From assembly GCA_017303415.1 (NCBI GenBank), contig JAFLBJ010000001.1:1984001-2048000 (forward strand): a DNA stretch of 64,000 nucleotides, written 5' to 3'. This document shows positions 33,922 to 42,720 of this stretch, in pieces. Position numbers and translations under genes: made by a program. The stretch comes from Chitinophagales bacterium (GTDB lineage: Bacteria; Bacteroidota; Bacteroidia; Chitinophagales; Chitinophagaceae). Below the pieces are notes generated by a model that saw nothing but the letters and a program-made list of their open reading frames with translations, had not been told where the DNA came from and did no database searches. Each line of letters starts with the position of its first letter. Position 1 is the first letter of the stretch.

Positions 33922-35961
33922 GTGAACAGATCCTTATACTATATATTGCTGATCGCCCTTATGGGGCCCCTGGCCCTGTTTGGACAGCGCAGACCCGGGC
34001 TGCGAACGGTGGATGAATCGGTATTGACAAATTCCGCTGCCAGAAGCCTTGGTAATATACGTTCGGGTGGATCAGGAAAATCTGCCGATAGCCTCGAACG
34101 CCGGGATTATTCGGATGATACGATCGCCATTTCTTACCGGATGCCCACCACCACACTGGCACTCAAACTGGATTCCTCTATCCGTGACTTTACCACCCGG
34201 TTCCCCATTCCTGCCGACCATATTTACCTTGGCAATAATGGTACGCCTACACGGTCCCTCTTGTTTACCCCCATCCTGCAACCCGGATGGGATGCCGGTT
34301 TTCACGCGCTGGATGTGTACCGTTGGAAGCTGGAGAATGTCCGCTTTTTTAATACCACCAAACCATATACCGAGCAGAATTATATGCTTGGAAGCCAGAC
34401 CGAGCAGATGATCGAAGCCTTTCACACCCAAAATGTAAAACCCAACTGGAATATCCTGTTCAATTACCGCCTTATCAATTCTCCTGGTTATTTCAAGAAC
34501 CAAAAGACCAATCACAATAACTATCTCGTTACCTCCTGGTACCAATCGCCAAAGAAACGCTACAATAACTATTTTGCTTTCCTGGCCAACAACCTGCTGG
34601 CTGGTGAAAACGGCGGATTATTGAATGACCAGGATTACCTGAATGATCCGATCTACAAGGATCGCTTCAATATTCCCACCCAATTGGGAGGAGATGGATC
34701 AGCCATTACCGGCTTCTTTACCAATACCGTCACCACGGGTAACAAATACAAGGATATCCATTTCATGATGCGGCAGCAATATGATCTTGGAAAAAAAGAC
34801 TCGCTGGTTACCGATTCCACGATCGTCCCCTTGTTTTATCCACGTCTTCGGTTTGAGCATACCCTCTCGTATCATTTATACAATTACCGGTTCACTGATG
34901 GCCTGGCCGATACCGGTTATTATAACACCTATTACGGTCAAGGATTCACCGATCTGATCGATACGTTCACTTTGGGAGATAAATGGAACCGACTGGTTAA
35001 TGATTTTTCCATTATCCAGTTTCCGGATGCCAATAACCTACAGCAATATGTAAAATTGGGGGCGGCACTGGAAAACCTGACGGGTCAGTTCCTTTCAGGT
35101 AAACACCAGTTCCATAATTTTTATGCCCATGGTGAATACCGAAACCGTACCCGTAATCGGAAATGGGATATGGCCCTGGCCGGAACCTTGTACATCAATG
35201 GATTGAATGGGGGGGATTATCAGGCACAGGTTAGCCTTAAACGGTTTTTACCCAAAAATGGCGCTTCACTCGAGTTGGGCTTTAATAATACCAATCGCAG
35301 CCCCTCCTTTATTTTTGATACCCGCAGCAGTTTCTATCTGGAATCTGCCCGCGATTTTCAAAAGGAAAATATAACGCTGATCTCCGCTTCCATCTTTCAA
35401 CCCAAATGGAACCTTCGGTTGACCGGACAATATTACCTGGTCAGTAATATGACCTATTTCAATGGTTATTACCAACCACAGCAGGAATCGTCGCTTTTCA
35501 ATGTATTACAGGTAACCATTCAAAAGGTATTTCATTTAGGAAAACATTGGAACTGGTATTCCGATATCTATATCCAGCAAAAGACAGGGGACGTGGAACT
35601 CAATCTTCCGGTTGTGTTTACCCGCCAAAGGATCGCGCTGGAAGGACTTTTCTTCACTAATCTTAATCTCTCTACAGGGCTGGAGTTCCGTTACCATACA
35701 CCCTATAAACCAGATGCCTATTCACCCGTTCTGGGCCGCTTTTTTTACCAGGATAACCTGAGTGTCAACAACCTCCCGGATATTCATGCTTTTATGCATT
35801 TCCGCATTCGGAACATGAAGGTCTATTTACGGGTTGAAAACCTGAATACGGCCACAAATAAGTATGGGTTTGGGTTTTATAACAATAATGTGGTGGCGCC
35901 AGGCTATATCAACCCTGGCATGGTGGTCAGGCTTGGTATCTTCTGGAATTTTGTTAACTAA
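33922..35961 (+). CDS. Putative outer membrane porin (Porin_10 family)
   Basis: A 679-residue outer membrane beta-barrel. The signal peptide ends near ALFGQ (residue 22), and the chain then contains many alternating amphipathic strands with aromatic belts. The conserved early part (DHIYLGNNGTPTRSLLFTP ... GWDAGFHALDVYRW) and NYMLGSQTEQMI are typical of the Bacteroidota Porin_10 group. The substrate is unknown. The start codon is GTG, with no nearby ATG that would preserve the signal peptide. A weak CCCC/GGGG hairpin after the gene (near 35993-36004) overlaps the promoter of the metal island and may be an imperfect terminator. Confidence 0.82.
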   Translation: MNRSLYYILLIALMGPLALFGQRRPGLRTVDESVLTNSAARSLGNIRSGGSGKSADSLERRDYSDDTIAISYRMPTTTLALKLDSSIRDFTTRFPIPADHIYLGNNGTPTRSLLFTPILQPGWDAGFHALDVYRWKLENVRFFNTTKPYTEQNYMLGSQTEQMIEAFHTQNVKPNWNILFNYRLINSPGYFKNQKTNHNNYLVTSWYQSPKKRYNNYFAFLANNLLAGENGGLLNDQDYLNDPIYKDRFNIPTQLGGDGSAITGFFTNTVTTGNKYKDIHFMMRQQYDLGKKDSLVTDSTIVPLFYPRLRFEHTLSYHLYNYRFTDGLADTGYYNTYYGQGFTDLIDTFTLGDKWNRLVNDFSIIQFPDANNLQQYVKLGAALENLTGQFLSGKHQFHNFYAHGEYRNRTRNRKWDMALAGTLYINGLNGGDYQAQVSLKRFLPKNGASLELGFNNTNRSPSFIFDTRSSFYLESARDFQKENITLISASIFQPKWNLRLTGQYYLVSNMTYFNGYYQPQQESSLFNVLQVTIQKVFHLGKHWNWYSDIYIQQKTGDVELNLPVVFTRQRIALEGLFFTNLNLSTGLEFRYHTPYKPDAYSPVLGRFFYQDNLSVNNLPDIHAFMHFRIRNMKVYLRVENLNTATNKYGFGFYNNNVVAPGYINPGMVVRLGIFWNFVN

Positions 35962-36005
35962 TTGAGAAAGAATGGTACAGAACCCAAAATAACCCCGGCT
36001 GGGGC

Positions 36006-36036
36006 TTTTGGAGTTTAAAACCCTTGACTATCTTTG
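36006..36036 (+). promoter_or_regulatory. Promoter of the metal island (HYC_CC_PP gene)
   Basis: TTTTG at 36006-36010 and TATCTTTG at 36029-36036 fit the Bacteroidota -33 and -7 boxes with an 18-base spacer. The -7 box ends 5 bases before the ATG at 36042, so the mRNA is predicted to be leaderless or nearly so. Confidence 0.6.
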
Positions 36037-36041
36037 CTGGG

Positions 36042-36428
36042 ATGAAGAGAACCGGTATTGCCATATTACTTTTCCTCTATTTCGCTTTCAGCAGTGGGAT
36101 TGTGATTAATCTGCACTACTGTATGGGTCGGTTCGATTCAGTACAGATCGGTAACTCCCCATCTGAGTATTGTGGAAAATGCGGCATGCATTCCGATTTT
36201 TCCAACGGCTGTTGTCATGATGAGGTCAAGATCATCAAGATCGCGGATGACCAACAACCTTCTTCCATTTTCAATTTACCTCTTTTCACCGCCCTCATCC
36301 TGCCGGAACAACCTGTTTATTTAGAACAGGCAACAAGCTCCGTTCAGGATAAGGTAGTGTATAAAACCCATTCACCACCTCTTCATAAACAGGATACCTA
36401 TCTTGTTAATGGTGTTTTCAGAATCTGA
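36042..36428 (+). CDS. HYC_CC_PP family protein
   Basis: A 128-residue protein with an N-terminal hydrophobic segment and the three motifs that name this Bacteroidota family: HYC (residues 25-27), a cysteine group CGKCGM...CC (44-49 and 57-58), and PP near the C-terminus (HSPPLHK). It is probably anchored to or secreted across the inner membrane, and the Cys/His sites suggest metal binding. The biochemical role is unknown. The frame opens at 36024, but the ATG at 36042 follows directly on a promoter. It begins a run of metal-related genes (HMA protein, TlpA, HMA-TonB receptor). Confidence 0.8.
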   Translation: MKRTGIAILLFLYFAFSSGIVINLHYCMGRFDSVQIGNSPSEYCGKCGMHSDFSNGCCHDEVKIIKIADDQQPSSIFNLPLFTALILPEQPVYLEQATSSVQDKVVYKTHSPPLHKQDTYLVNGVFRI

Positions 36429-36524
36429 GAATGACCGGAAACCGCCTGTTCGGTTATCAGTTTACCGGATGAAATCCCTTCTCCGGAAAGGTCAATCTTA
36501 TTTACAACTAAAAAATTAATGATC

Positions 36525-37055
36525 ATGAAAACGATTCGTTCTATATCCTTTGTACTATTCACCTTTGTATTTGGTTTTGCTTCACAAGCGCAGGACCTCA
36601 AAGAAGAAAGCTTTAATGTTTCAGGTAATTGTGGTATGTGTAAGACCACCATTGAAAAAGCAGCAAAAGCAGCAGGGGTGGAATATGCAGACTGGAACAA
36701 GGAAACCAAAGTACTCACCATTCGTTATAAAGCACAATCCACCAACGGAGCCAAAGTGCAGGAAGAGATCGCGAAGGCCGGATATGATAATGTAGGTGCT
36801 AAAGCCACCAAAGAATCATATGATAAGTTGCCTGCTTGTTGCAAGTATGATCGTGCAGAGAAATCAGCCGATGCGGCTTCCTGCTGCAGCGATAAGAAAT
36901 GCGAGGCTGGTAAATGTGCAGAAGGAAAATGCACCGATGGAAAATGTGCCGAAGGAAAGGAATGCAAAGGTTGCAAAGGTGAAAAAGGACACAAAGGGGA
37001 AAAAAATGTGGCAATGGACTGTTGCAAGAATGGTAAATGTGAAAAACACAGCTAA
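36525..37055 (+). CDS. Secreted HMA-domain protein with metallothionein-like Cys-rich tail
   Basis: A 176-residue protein with a signal peptide (cleavage near SQAQ, residue 23), a heavy-metal-associated domain with the GNCGMC site (residues 34-39), then YDKLPACCKY (about 99-108). It ends in a tail of about 55 residues with eleven further Cys, much of it repeating as K-C-x-x-G pentads. The HMA site should bind Cu(I) or Zn(II), and the tail could sequester several ions like a metallothionein (inference). The HMA plus LPxCC unit is repeated in the N-terminus of the TonB receptor two genes downstream. An in-frame ATG two codons earlier is an alternative start. Confidence 0.85.
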   Translation: MKTIRSISFVLFTFVFGFASQAQDLKEESFNVSGNCGMCKTTIEKAAKAAGVEYADWNKETKVLTIRYKAQSTNGAKVQEEIAKAGYDNVGAKATKESYDKLPACCKYDRAEKSADAASCCSDKKCEAGKCAEGKCTDGKCAEGKECKGCKGEKGHKGEKNVAMDCCKNGKCEKHS

Positions 37056-37074
37056 GAATTTATAACAAACACCT

Positions 37075-37563
37075 ATGATCCGTTATAAAACAATATTCTT
37101 CCTGATTGCCCTTTCTCTGGGCAGTTTGTCGGCCATGGCCCAACCCCGTTTTGGGAAACCGGCCACGGAAATCGCCCTGCCAACAGAGGCAGGCGATACG
37201 ATAACATTATCTTCCCTGAAAGGGAAGGTGGTCTTACTCGATTTTTGGGCGTCCTGGTGCGGTCCCTGTCGGGTATCCAATAAAGGCCTGGGTAAATTGT
37301 ATGAAAAATACAAGGACAAAGGCTTTGAGATTTACGGGGTCTCCCTTGATGAAAACAAGAAGGCCTGGATAAATGCCGTGAAAAAGGATAAGATCACCTG
37401 GTTGCAGGTGAATGACAATGGGGGATGGGAGGCAAAGACCGCTTTGCAATGGAATATCAATCAGATACCTACTTCCTACCTCATCGATAAACAAGGCATC
37501 CTTATTGGCATGGACCTTGAACCCGAACAATTAGAAGCCCTTTTGGAGGATCTATTGAAATAA
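37075..37563 (+). CDS. TlpA-family thioredoxin-like disulfide reductase
   Basis: A 162-residue secreted thioredoxin-fold protein. The signal peptide ends at AMAQ (residue 23), the active site is WASWCGPC with Cys62 and Cys65, and the cis-proline loop is INQIPTSYLID. Such TlpA/ResA-type proteins keep cysteines reduced in the periplasm. Placed 19 bases after the Cys-rich HMA protein and 25 bases before the HMA-TonB receptor, it probably reduces the metal-binding cysteines of these neighbours (inference). Confidence 0.9.
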   Translation: MIRYKTIFFLIALSLGSLSAMAQPRFGKPATEIALPTEAGDTITLSSLKGKVVLLDFWASWCGPCRVSNKGLGKLYEKYKDKGFEIYGVSLDENKKAWINAVKKDKITWLQVNDNGGWEAKTALQWNINQIPTSYLIDKQGILIGMDLEPEQLEALLEDLLK

Positions 37564-37588
37564 CGGACATGGGCGAAAATACGCGCTC

Positions 37589-40126
37589 ATGAAAATATTT
37601 TTTTTAATCGTACTTCTTGTCCCGGGCCTGTTCATACAGGCCCAGGATAAGGGTCGTACAGCAGATACCACAATCAGTTTCCTTGTCATGGGCAATTGCG
37701 ATATGTGTAAAAAACGTATCGAAGAAGCTGCAAAAGGTAAAGGGGTTTCCAAAGCACAATGGGATCAGGTCAGTAAAGCATTGACCGTTACCTATCAACC
37801 CAGGGTTACATCGGTGGAGAAGATCCATGACCGCATTGCCACCGCCGGACATGATACTCCCTTGCGTACAGCCCGTGATGAAGTGTACAATGCCCTGCCG
37901 GATTGTTGTTTGTACCGGGCAGGTTCTCACCTGACCATGGAAGAAGATGCCGTCTATGGCGTTGTATTGGAAATTGATGCACAGCAACAATACAAACCGC
38001 TCGCGGGCGCTTCCATCTTACTTGGTGGTACCACCGAAGGGTTATCGACCAATGAGAATGGGTATTTTAAGATTCCCCATGTTCCGGAGAATGGATTCCT
38101 GCTCGTCAGTTATTCAGGATTTCAGGCAAGCCGCATTGATATTCAACCAGGGCAACACCTCAGTATCATCCTCAACGCGGCCCATGAATTGCAGGAAGTG
38201 AGGATCATCTCCTCCAGAAGACCTGCTTATGTATCTCCCCAATCTGTTATCCGGACACAGATCATGACGGATAAGGAATTGACCAAGGCCGCTTGTTGTA
38301 ACCTCTCCGAAAGTTTTGAGACAAATTCTTCCGTCGATGTTTCCTTTAATGATGGCGTGACTGGAACAAAACAGATCCAGTTAATGGGACTGGCCGGACA
38401 ATACACGTATATGACCGTGGAGAATATGCCCGGGCCTCGTGGCCTCGCGATCGCCGGTGGCCTGAACTCAATACCCGGTACCTGGATCGAATCCATTCAA
38501 CTGACCAAAGGACCGGGTTCAGTACTAAATGGCCCGGAAGGATTGGCCGGACAGGTAAACATCGAATTAAAGAAACCGGAGAAGATGGAAAAATTGTTCC
38601 TCAATGGTTATGTGAACCAAATGGGCAAGACAGACCTCAACCTGAACCTTTCCAGACAACTCAGCAAGAAATGGTCTACAGCCCTTCTGGTCCACCATGC
38701 TTTTATGAATAACCGGGAGGTAGATTTTAATGAGGATGGATTTCGTGATATACCAACAGGTACCTTAAGCACCCTCCTGAACCGCTGGCGCTATGATAAT
38801 GGAAAAGGAATGATGGTACAGGCCGGAGCAAGGTTATTATGGGAAGATAAAACCGCCGGACAAACCCAATATGATCCTGCCCAACACCGCAATTCCATGA
38901 GTGTATATGGAATGGGCATGGAGTCGCGCCGATATGAATTGTTTGGGAAATGGGGTTATGTATTTCCCAAAAAGAAATACAGTAGCCTGGGCCTTCAGGT
39001 TTCCCACTTTGTACATGATCAGGAAGATCATTTTAGTTGGAGAGAATATTCGGCCAGACAAGGAAACCTTTATGCCAACCTGATCTATCAATCCATATTC
39101 TCCAATACCAATCATAAGTTTAAAACAGGATTGAGTTATACGACCGATGATATACAGGAAAAATTCATCAACCAATCCTTTGACCGTGTGGAAAGAACCA
39201 GCGGTGCATTCTTTGAATATTCCGGTTCCTCTGGTAAACAATGGGAGTGGGTCATTGGATTAAGGGGTGACCAGAATAATCTTTATGGATTCTATGTTAC
39301 TCCAAGGGTACACCTGCGTTTTCAACCACGATCCAAAACCGTGGTTCGCCTAAGCGCAGGACGAGGTCAACGCACTGCGAATATCCTGGCCGAGAACCGG
39401 GTGGTATTTATCAGTGCCCGCAATCTGTCCTTCCTTAACACATCACCCGGAAAAGCGTATGGCCTCGATCCGGAAATTGCCTGGAATTTGGGAATTTCCA
39501 TCGACCAACGGTTTCGCCTGGCAGGTCGTGATGGGAATATTGCCTTTGACCTGTTTCATACCTACTTCCAGAATCAGGTCGTCATTGATATGGAGGGATC
39601 TGCCAGGAAACTGGATATTTATAACCTGGATGGAAAATCATTTGCCAACAGTTTCCAAACAGAGATCCAGTATGAGGTATTACCCCGTCTGGATGCCCGG
39701 ATCGCCTATCGCTATTATGATGTACAGGTCACCTACCAGGGGAGTTTAAAACAAAAACCATTTGTTTCACCTCATCGCGCCTTCATCAACCTGGCCTATA
39801 CCCTCGCAGGTTGGAAATGGGATGCTACACTGAGTTATTATAGTCCTAAGCGATTGCCCACAACCGAAGATAACCCGGTCGGGTTCCGTTTTCCCGAACG
39901 ATCACCAGGCTATACCCTCCTCAATATGCAGGTAAGCAAAAGCCTTGGTAAGAATAACCCCCTGGAGTTTTACCTCGGCGGGGAAAACCTCGGCGGAATT
40001 ATTCAAAAAGAACTGATCATTGCACCCCAGGATCCATTTGGGCCTTTATTTGATGCCTCTCTGGTTTGGGGTCCGGTAACAGGCAGAATGTTGTATGCCG
40101 GGTTCAGATGGAAAATCGGAGAATAG
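37589..40126 (+). CDS. TonB-dependent receptor with N-terminal HMA metal-binding domain
   Basis: An 845-residue outer membrane receptor with an unusual order of parts: signal peptide (to about 19), HMA domain (about 30-95, site MGNCDMC at 34-40), linker with YNALPDCCLY (100-109), carboxypeptidase-regulatory domain (about 123-203), TonB plug (about 215-330) carrying a Cys pair ACCNLSESFETN (Cys236-237), then the barrel. The HMA and LPxCC parts are clearly related to the secreted HMA protein two genes upstream. The likely cargo is a transition metal or metal chelate, plausibly copper; this is inference. It is the last gene of the first metal block and is followed by a family A repeat. Confidence 0.88.
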   Translation: MKIFFLIVLLVPGLFIQAQDKGRTADTTISFLVMGNCDMCKKRIEEAAKGKGVSKAQWDQVSKALTVTYQPRVTSVEKIHDRIATAGHDTPLRTARDEVYNALPDCCLYRAGSHLTMEEDAVYGVVLEIDAQQQYKPLAGASILLGGTTEGLSTNENGYFKIPHVPENGFLLVSYSGFQASRIDIQPGQHLSIILNAAHELQEVRIISSRRPAYVSPQSVIRTQIMTDKELTKAACCNLSESFETNSSVDVSFNDGVTGTKQIQLMGLAGQYTYMTVENMPGPRGLAIAGGLNSIPGTWIESIQLTKGPGSVLNGPEGLAGQVNIELKKPEKMEKLFLNGYVNQMGKTDLNLNLSRQLSKKWSTALLVHHAFMNNREVDFNEDGFRDIPTGTLSTLLNRWRYDNGKGMMVQAGARLLWEDKTAGQTQYDPAQHRNSMSVYGMGMESRRYELFGKWGYVFPKKKYSSLGLQVSHFVHDQEDHFSWREYSARQGNLYANLIYQSIFSNTNHKFKTGLSYTTDDIQEKFINQSFDRVERTSGAFFEYSGSSGKQWEWVIGLRGDQNNLYGFYVTPRVHLRFQPRSKTVVRLSAGRGQRTANILAENRVVFISARNLSFLNTSPGKAYGLDPEIAWNLGISIDQRFRLAGRDGNIAFDLFHTYFQNQVVIDMEGSARKLDIYNLDGKSFANSFQTEIQYEVLPRLDARIAYRYYDVQVTYQGSLKQKPFVSPHRAFINLAYTLAGWKWDATLSYYSPKRLPTTEDNPVGFRFPERSPGYTLLNMQVSKSLGKNNPLEFYLGGENLGGIIQKELIIAPQDPFGPLFDASLVWGPVTGRMLYAGFRWKIGE

Positions 40127-40136
40127 AATTGAGTTG

Positions 40137-40278
40137 AACCACAGAGACGCAGAGACACAAAGGAGGTTTATTACCCGTTATTGATTAGTAATTATTGCCA
40201 TTGGTACCAATATCGCAATCTTTTAATAATCAACAATTAATAATAATCCTCCGCTGTGTCTCTGCGTCTCTGCGGTTT
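40137..40278. repeat. Inverted-repeat element, family A (8-bp units, second copy)
   Basis: The left arm is AACCACAGAGACGCAGAGAC and the right arm, flipped, is AACCGCAGAGACGCAGAGAC, separated by about 90 AT-rich bases. The same architecture and nearly the same arms occur at 5361-5503. The two spacers do not align well, so only the arms and the length are shared. No ORF lies inside. Confidence 0.8.
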
Positions 40279-40338
40279 AAAAATCCCCTGAATAAGCAGA
40301 TTTTTCCAAAAGAGTAGAACATCTGTTATAAAAATTCG

Positions 40339-40375
40339 TATATTCGTCTAAATATAATTTTAGACACGCCTAAAA
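40339..40375 (+). promoter_or_regulatory. Promoter with DtxR/MntR-type operator before the second TonB receptor
   Basis: A -7-like box TATATTCG (40339-40346) is directly followed by two overlapping dyads: GTCTAAA-6-TTTAGAC (40346-40365) and TTTTAGAC-AC-GCCTAAAA (40358-40375, 7 of 8 bases paired). The second has the layout of binding sites of DtxR/IdeR/MntR-type metal repressors (TTTAGGC...GCCTAAA). The predicted transcription start falls inside, so a bound repressor would block it. It lies 10 bases before the GTG start. Confidence 0.6.
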
Positions 40376-40385
40376 AATATTTCAA

Positions 40386-42665
40386 GTGAAACGAATTTTA
40401 ACGATGGGGTACCTCCTGGGTATGTCCTTGTTGGGGCAGGCACAGGAAACCGTGGCGGAGGGGAAAATAATCAATCAGGAAGGCGAGCCGATATTGGCAG
40501 CCACAATTCAATGGCAAAAAAGAAAGGCTATCTCTGATAGCACGGGTTATTTCCGCCTGACCATTCCAACCAAGGGGAAAATAAGTTTACACATATCTGC
40601 CATGGGCTATGAGCCTTTGGATACTGTGATGACATCGGTGATGAATGGGGTATTTAAATTAACACGCGAAGTAAAAGTAGGAGAGGAAGTAGTGATAACC
40701 GGGACATTAAGATCGGTGCGACGTTCGGAAAGCCCGGTGGCAGTAGAGATATTCACTCCGCAATTCTTCAAGCGTAATCCCGCTCCGAGTATATTCGAGG
40801 CCTTGCAACAAGTGAATGGTGTTAGGCCACAATTAAATTGCAACGTATGTAATACCGGCGATATTCATATCAATGGGCTGGAAGGTCCCTATACCATGGT
40901 GACCATCGATGGTATGCCAATTGTCAGCAGTCTGGCTTCGGTATATGGATTGTTTGGAATACCGGTACAGTTGATTGACCGGGTGGAGATCGTCAAAGGT
41001 CCTGCTTCCGGATTATATGGATCGGAAGCCATTGGAGGGCTGATCAATATCATTACGCGCCAACCCGAGAAAGCACCCCGTTGGGCGATCGATGGTATGA
41101 CTAGCTCCTGGAGCGAACAGCAATGGGATATAGGCTCCAGATTCAGGATAGGAAAAAAGGCCAGCCAATTACTGGGCATAAATTATTACAGGTACCAGCT
41201 ACCGGTGGACAACAATGAAGATGGATTTACCGATCTAACCCTGCAACACCGTGTTTCGATATTCAGCAAATTATCGCTGGCGCGCAAAATGAACCGGGAA
41301 GCCCATCTGGCAGGCCGGTATTTTTATGAGGATCGCTGGGGTGGGCAGATGAACTGGACCCCTGCTTTTCGGGGGAGTGATAGTATATATGGCGAAAGCA
41401 TTTACACCAACCGTTGGGAAATAATTGGTAAATATCAACTGCCCATTCCCGGCAACTGGAATTTTTCTTTTTCGGGTACAGGTCACCGGCAGAATTCATT
41501 TTATGGTATTACTCCGTATTTCGCCCGACAACATATCGGATTTGGCCAATTGTTAGGGCATTTGAGATTTGCCCCAAGGCACCAGACTTTAATTGGATTG
41601 GCCTTGCGTTATAACCGCTACGACGACAATTCTACAGCAACAAGAGATACCCTGACAGGAGCCAACCGACCCGATCGTTATTTATTACCCGGGTTATTTC
41701 TTCAGGATGAATGGGATCTTCAAGACCGGAAAACCCTGCTCACCGGTATTCGGTTTGATCATCACCCCATACATGGCATGGTGTTTACCCCAAGAGTTGC
41801 TTTTAAATGGGGACTTAGCGAAAGAACCGTTTTTCGGTTGAACGCCGGTACGGGCTTTCGGGTGGTCAATCTTTTTACCGAGGAACATGCAGCATTGACT
41901 GGCGCAAGGGTAGTGGAGATTCGTGAGGCCCTGAAACCCGAAAGAAGTATGAATGTCAATCTTAACCTGACCTCTCGCTGGAAATGGGGCCTGCATCATT
42001 TCTCGACTGATATATCCTCCTGGTATTCTTATTTCCACAACCAGATTTTGCCAGACTATGACACAGATCCCAATAAGATCATTTATCAGAATATGAAGGG
42101 TCATTCACGGTCAGTCGGAATGACCGTTAACCTGGAATGGAACTGGGCCAATCGTTTCCGTTTACAGACCGGTCTTACATTACAGGATGTAGCCCGAGTG
42201 GAAAAGATCAATGGCAAAGGATCCAAGCAACCACTGGTATTGACCGAAAAATGGAGTAGTACATGGTCTGCCTCCTATACTTTCCCCAATGCCCGATGGG
42301 TATTGGATTTTACCGGGAATCTATATGGTCCCATGCGCCTTCCACTGCTTTCCAATGTGGATCCACGACCCGGTATGTCACCCATTTGGGGAATTCAAAA
42401 TCTGCAAATGACCTGGAAGGCGGGTAAAAAAATTGAAGTGTATGGGGGAATAAAAAACCTGTTTGACTGGACACCCGACCGGGCGGCACCTTTTCTGATC
42501 GCCAGGGCGAACGATCCCTTTGATAAGCAGGTGAGTTATGATGCAGAAGGAAAGGTTCTGGCAACACCAGACAATCCTTATGCCCTGAGTTTTGACCCTA
42601 CCTATGTGTTTGCACCTAACCAGGGTCGGAGAGGGTTCTTAGGAATGCGCTTTACCGTTCAATGA
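40386..42665 (+). CDS. TonB-dependent receptor with CNVC motif in the plug
   Basis: A 759-residue receptor: signal peptide (to about residue 20), carboxypeptidase-regulatory domain (about 23-95), plug (about 105-230) with the clear GLYGSEAIGGLINIITR motif, and a barrel ending in a Phe-Thr-Val-Gln terminus. The plug contains NCNVCNTGDIHINGLEGPYT (about 151-170), two cysteines that could hold a metal or a disulfide. This group of receptors is common in Bacteroidota metal loci. The start codon is GTG. The upstream DtxR-type palindrome suggests repression by a metal-sensing regulator and hence uptake of iron, manganese or a related ion, but the ligand is unproven. Confidence 0.88.
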   Translation: MKRILTMGYLLGMSLLGQAQETVAEGKIINQEGEPILAATIQWQKRKAISDSTGYFRLTIPTKGKISLHISAMGYEPLDTVMTSVMNGVFKLTREVKVGEEVVITGTLRSVRRSESPVAVEIFTPQFFKRNPAPSIFEALQQVNGVRPQLNCNVCNTGDIHINGLEGPYTMVTIDGMPIVSSLASVYGLFGIPVQLIDRVEIVKGPASGLYGSEAIGGLINIITRQPEKAPRWAIDGMTSSWSEQQWDIGSRFRIGKKASQLLGINYYRYQLPVDNNEDGFTDLTLQHRVSIFSKLSLARKMNREAHLAGRYFYEDRWGGQMNWTPAFRGSDSIYGESIYTNRWEIIGKYQLPIPGNWNFSFSGTGHRQNSFYGITPYFARQHIGFGQLLGHLRFAPRHQTLIGLALRYNRYDDNSTATRDTLTGANRPDRYLLPGLFLQDEWDLQDRKTLLTGIRFDHHPIHGMVFTPRVAFKWGLSERTVFRLNAGTGFRVVNLFTEEHAALTGARVVEIREALKPERSMNVNLNLTSRWKWGLHHFSTDISSWYSYFHNQILPDYDTDPNKIIYQNMKGHSRSVGMTVNLEWNWANRFRLQTGLTLQDVARVEKINGKGSKQPLVLTEKWSSTWSASYTFPNARWVLDFTGNLYGPMRLPLLSNVDPRPGMSPIWGIQNLQMTWKAGKKIEVYGGIKNLFDWTPDRAAPFLIARANDPFDKQVSYDAEGKVLATPDNPYALSFDPTYVFAPNQGRRGFLGMRFTVQ

Positions 42666-42709
42666 CCTCAAACCAATTGCCCAGACTACAGTATATGCGA
42701 AGAATTGAG

Positions 42710-42717
42710 TACATTTG
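42710..42717 (+). promoter_or_regulatory. -7 box abutting the small metal-island gene
   Basis: TACATTTG matches TAnnTTTG and ends only 3 bases before the ATG at 42721, so a transcript from it would start at the start codon itself. Confidence 0.55.
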
Positions 42718-42720
42718 CCC

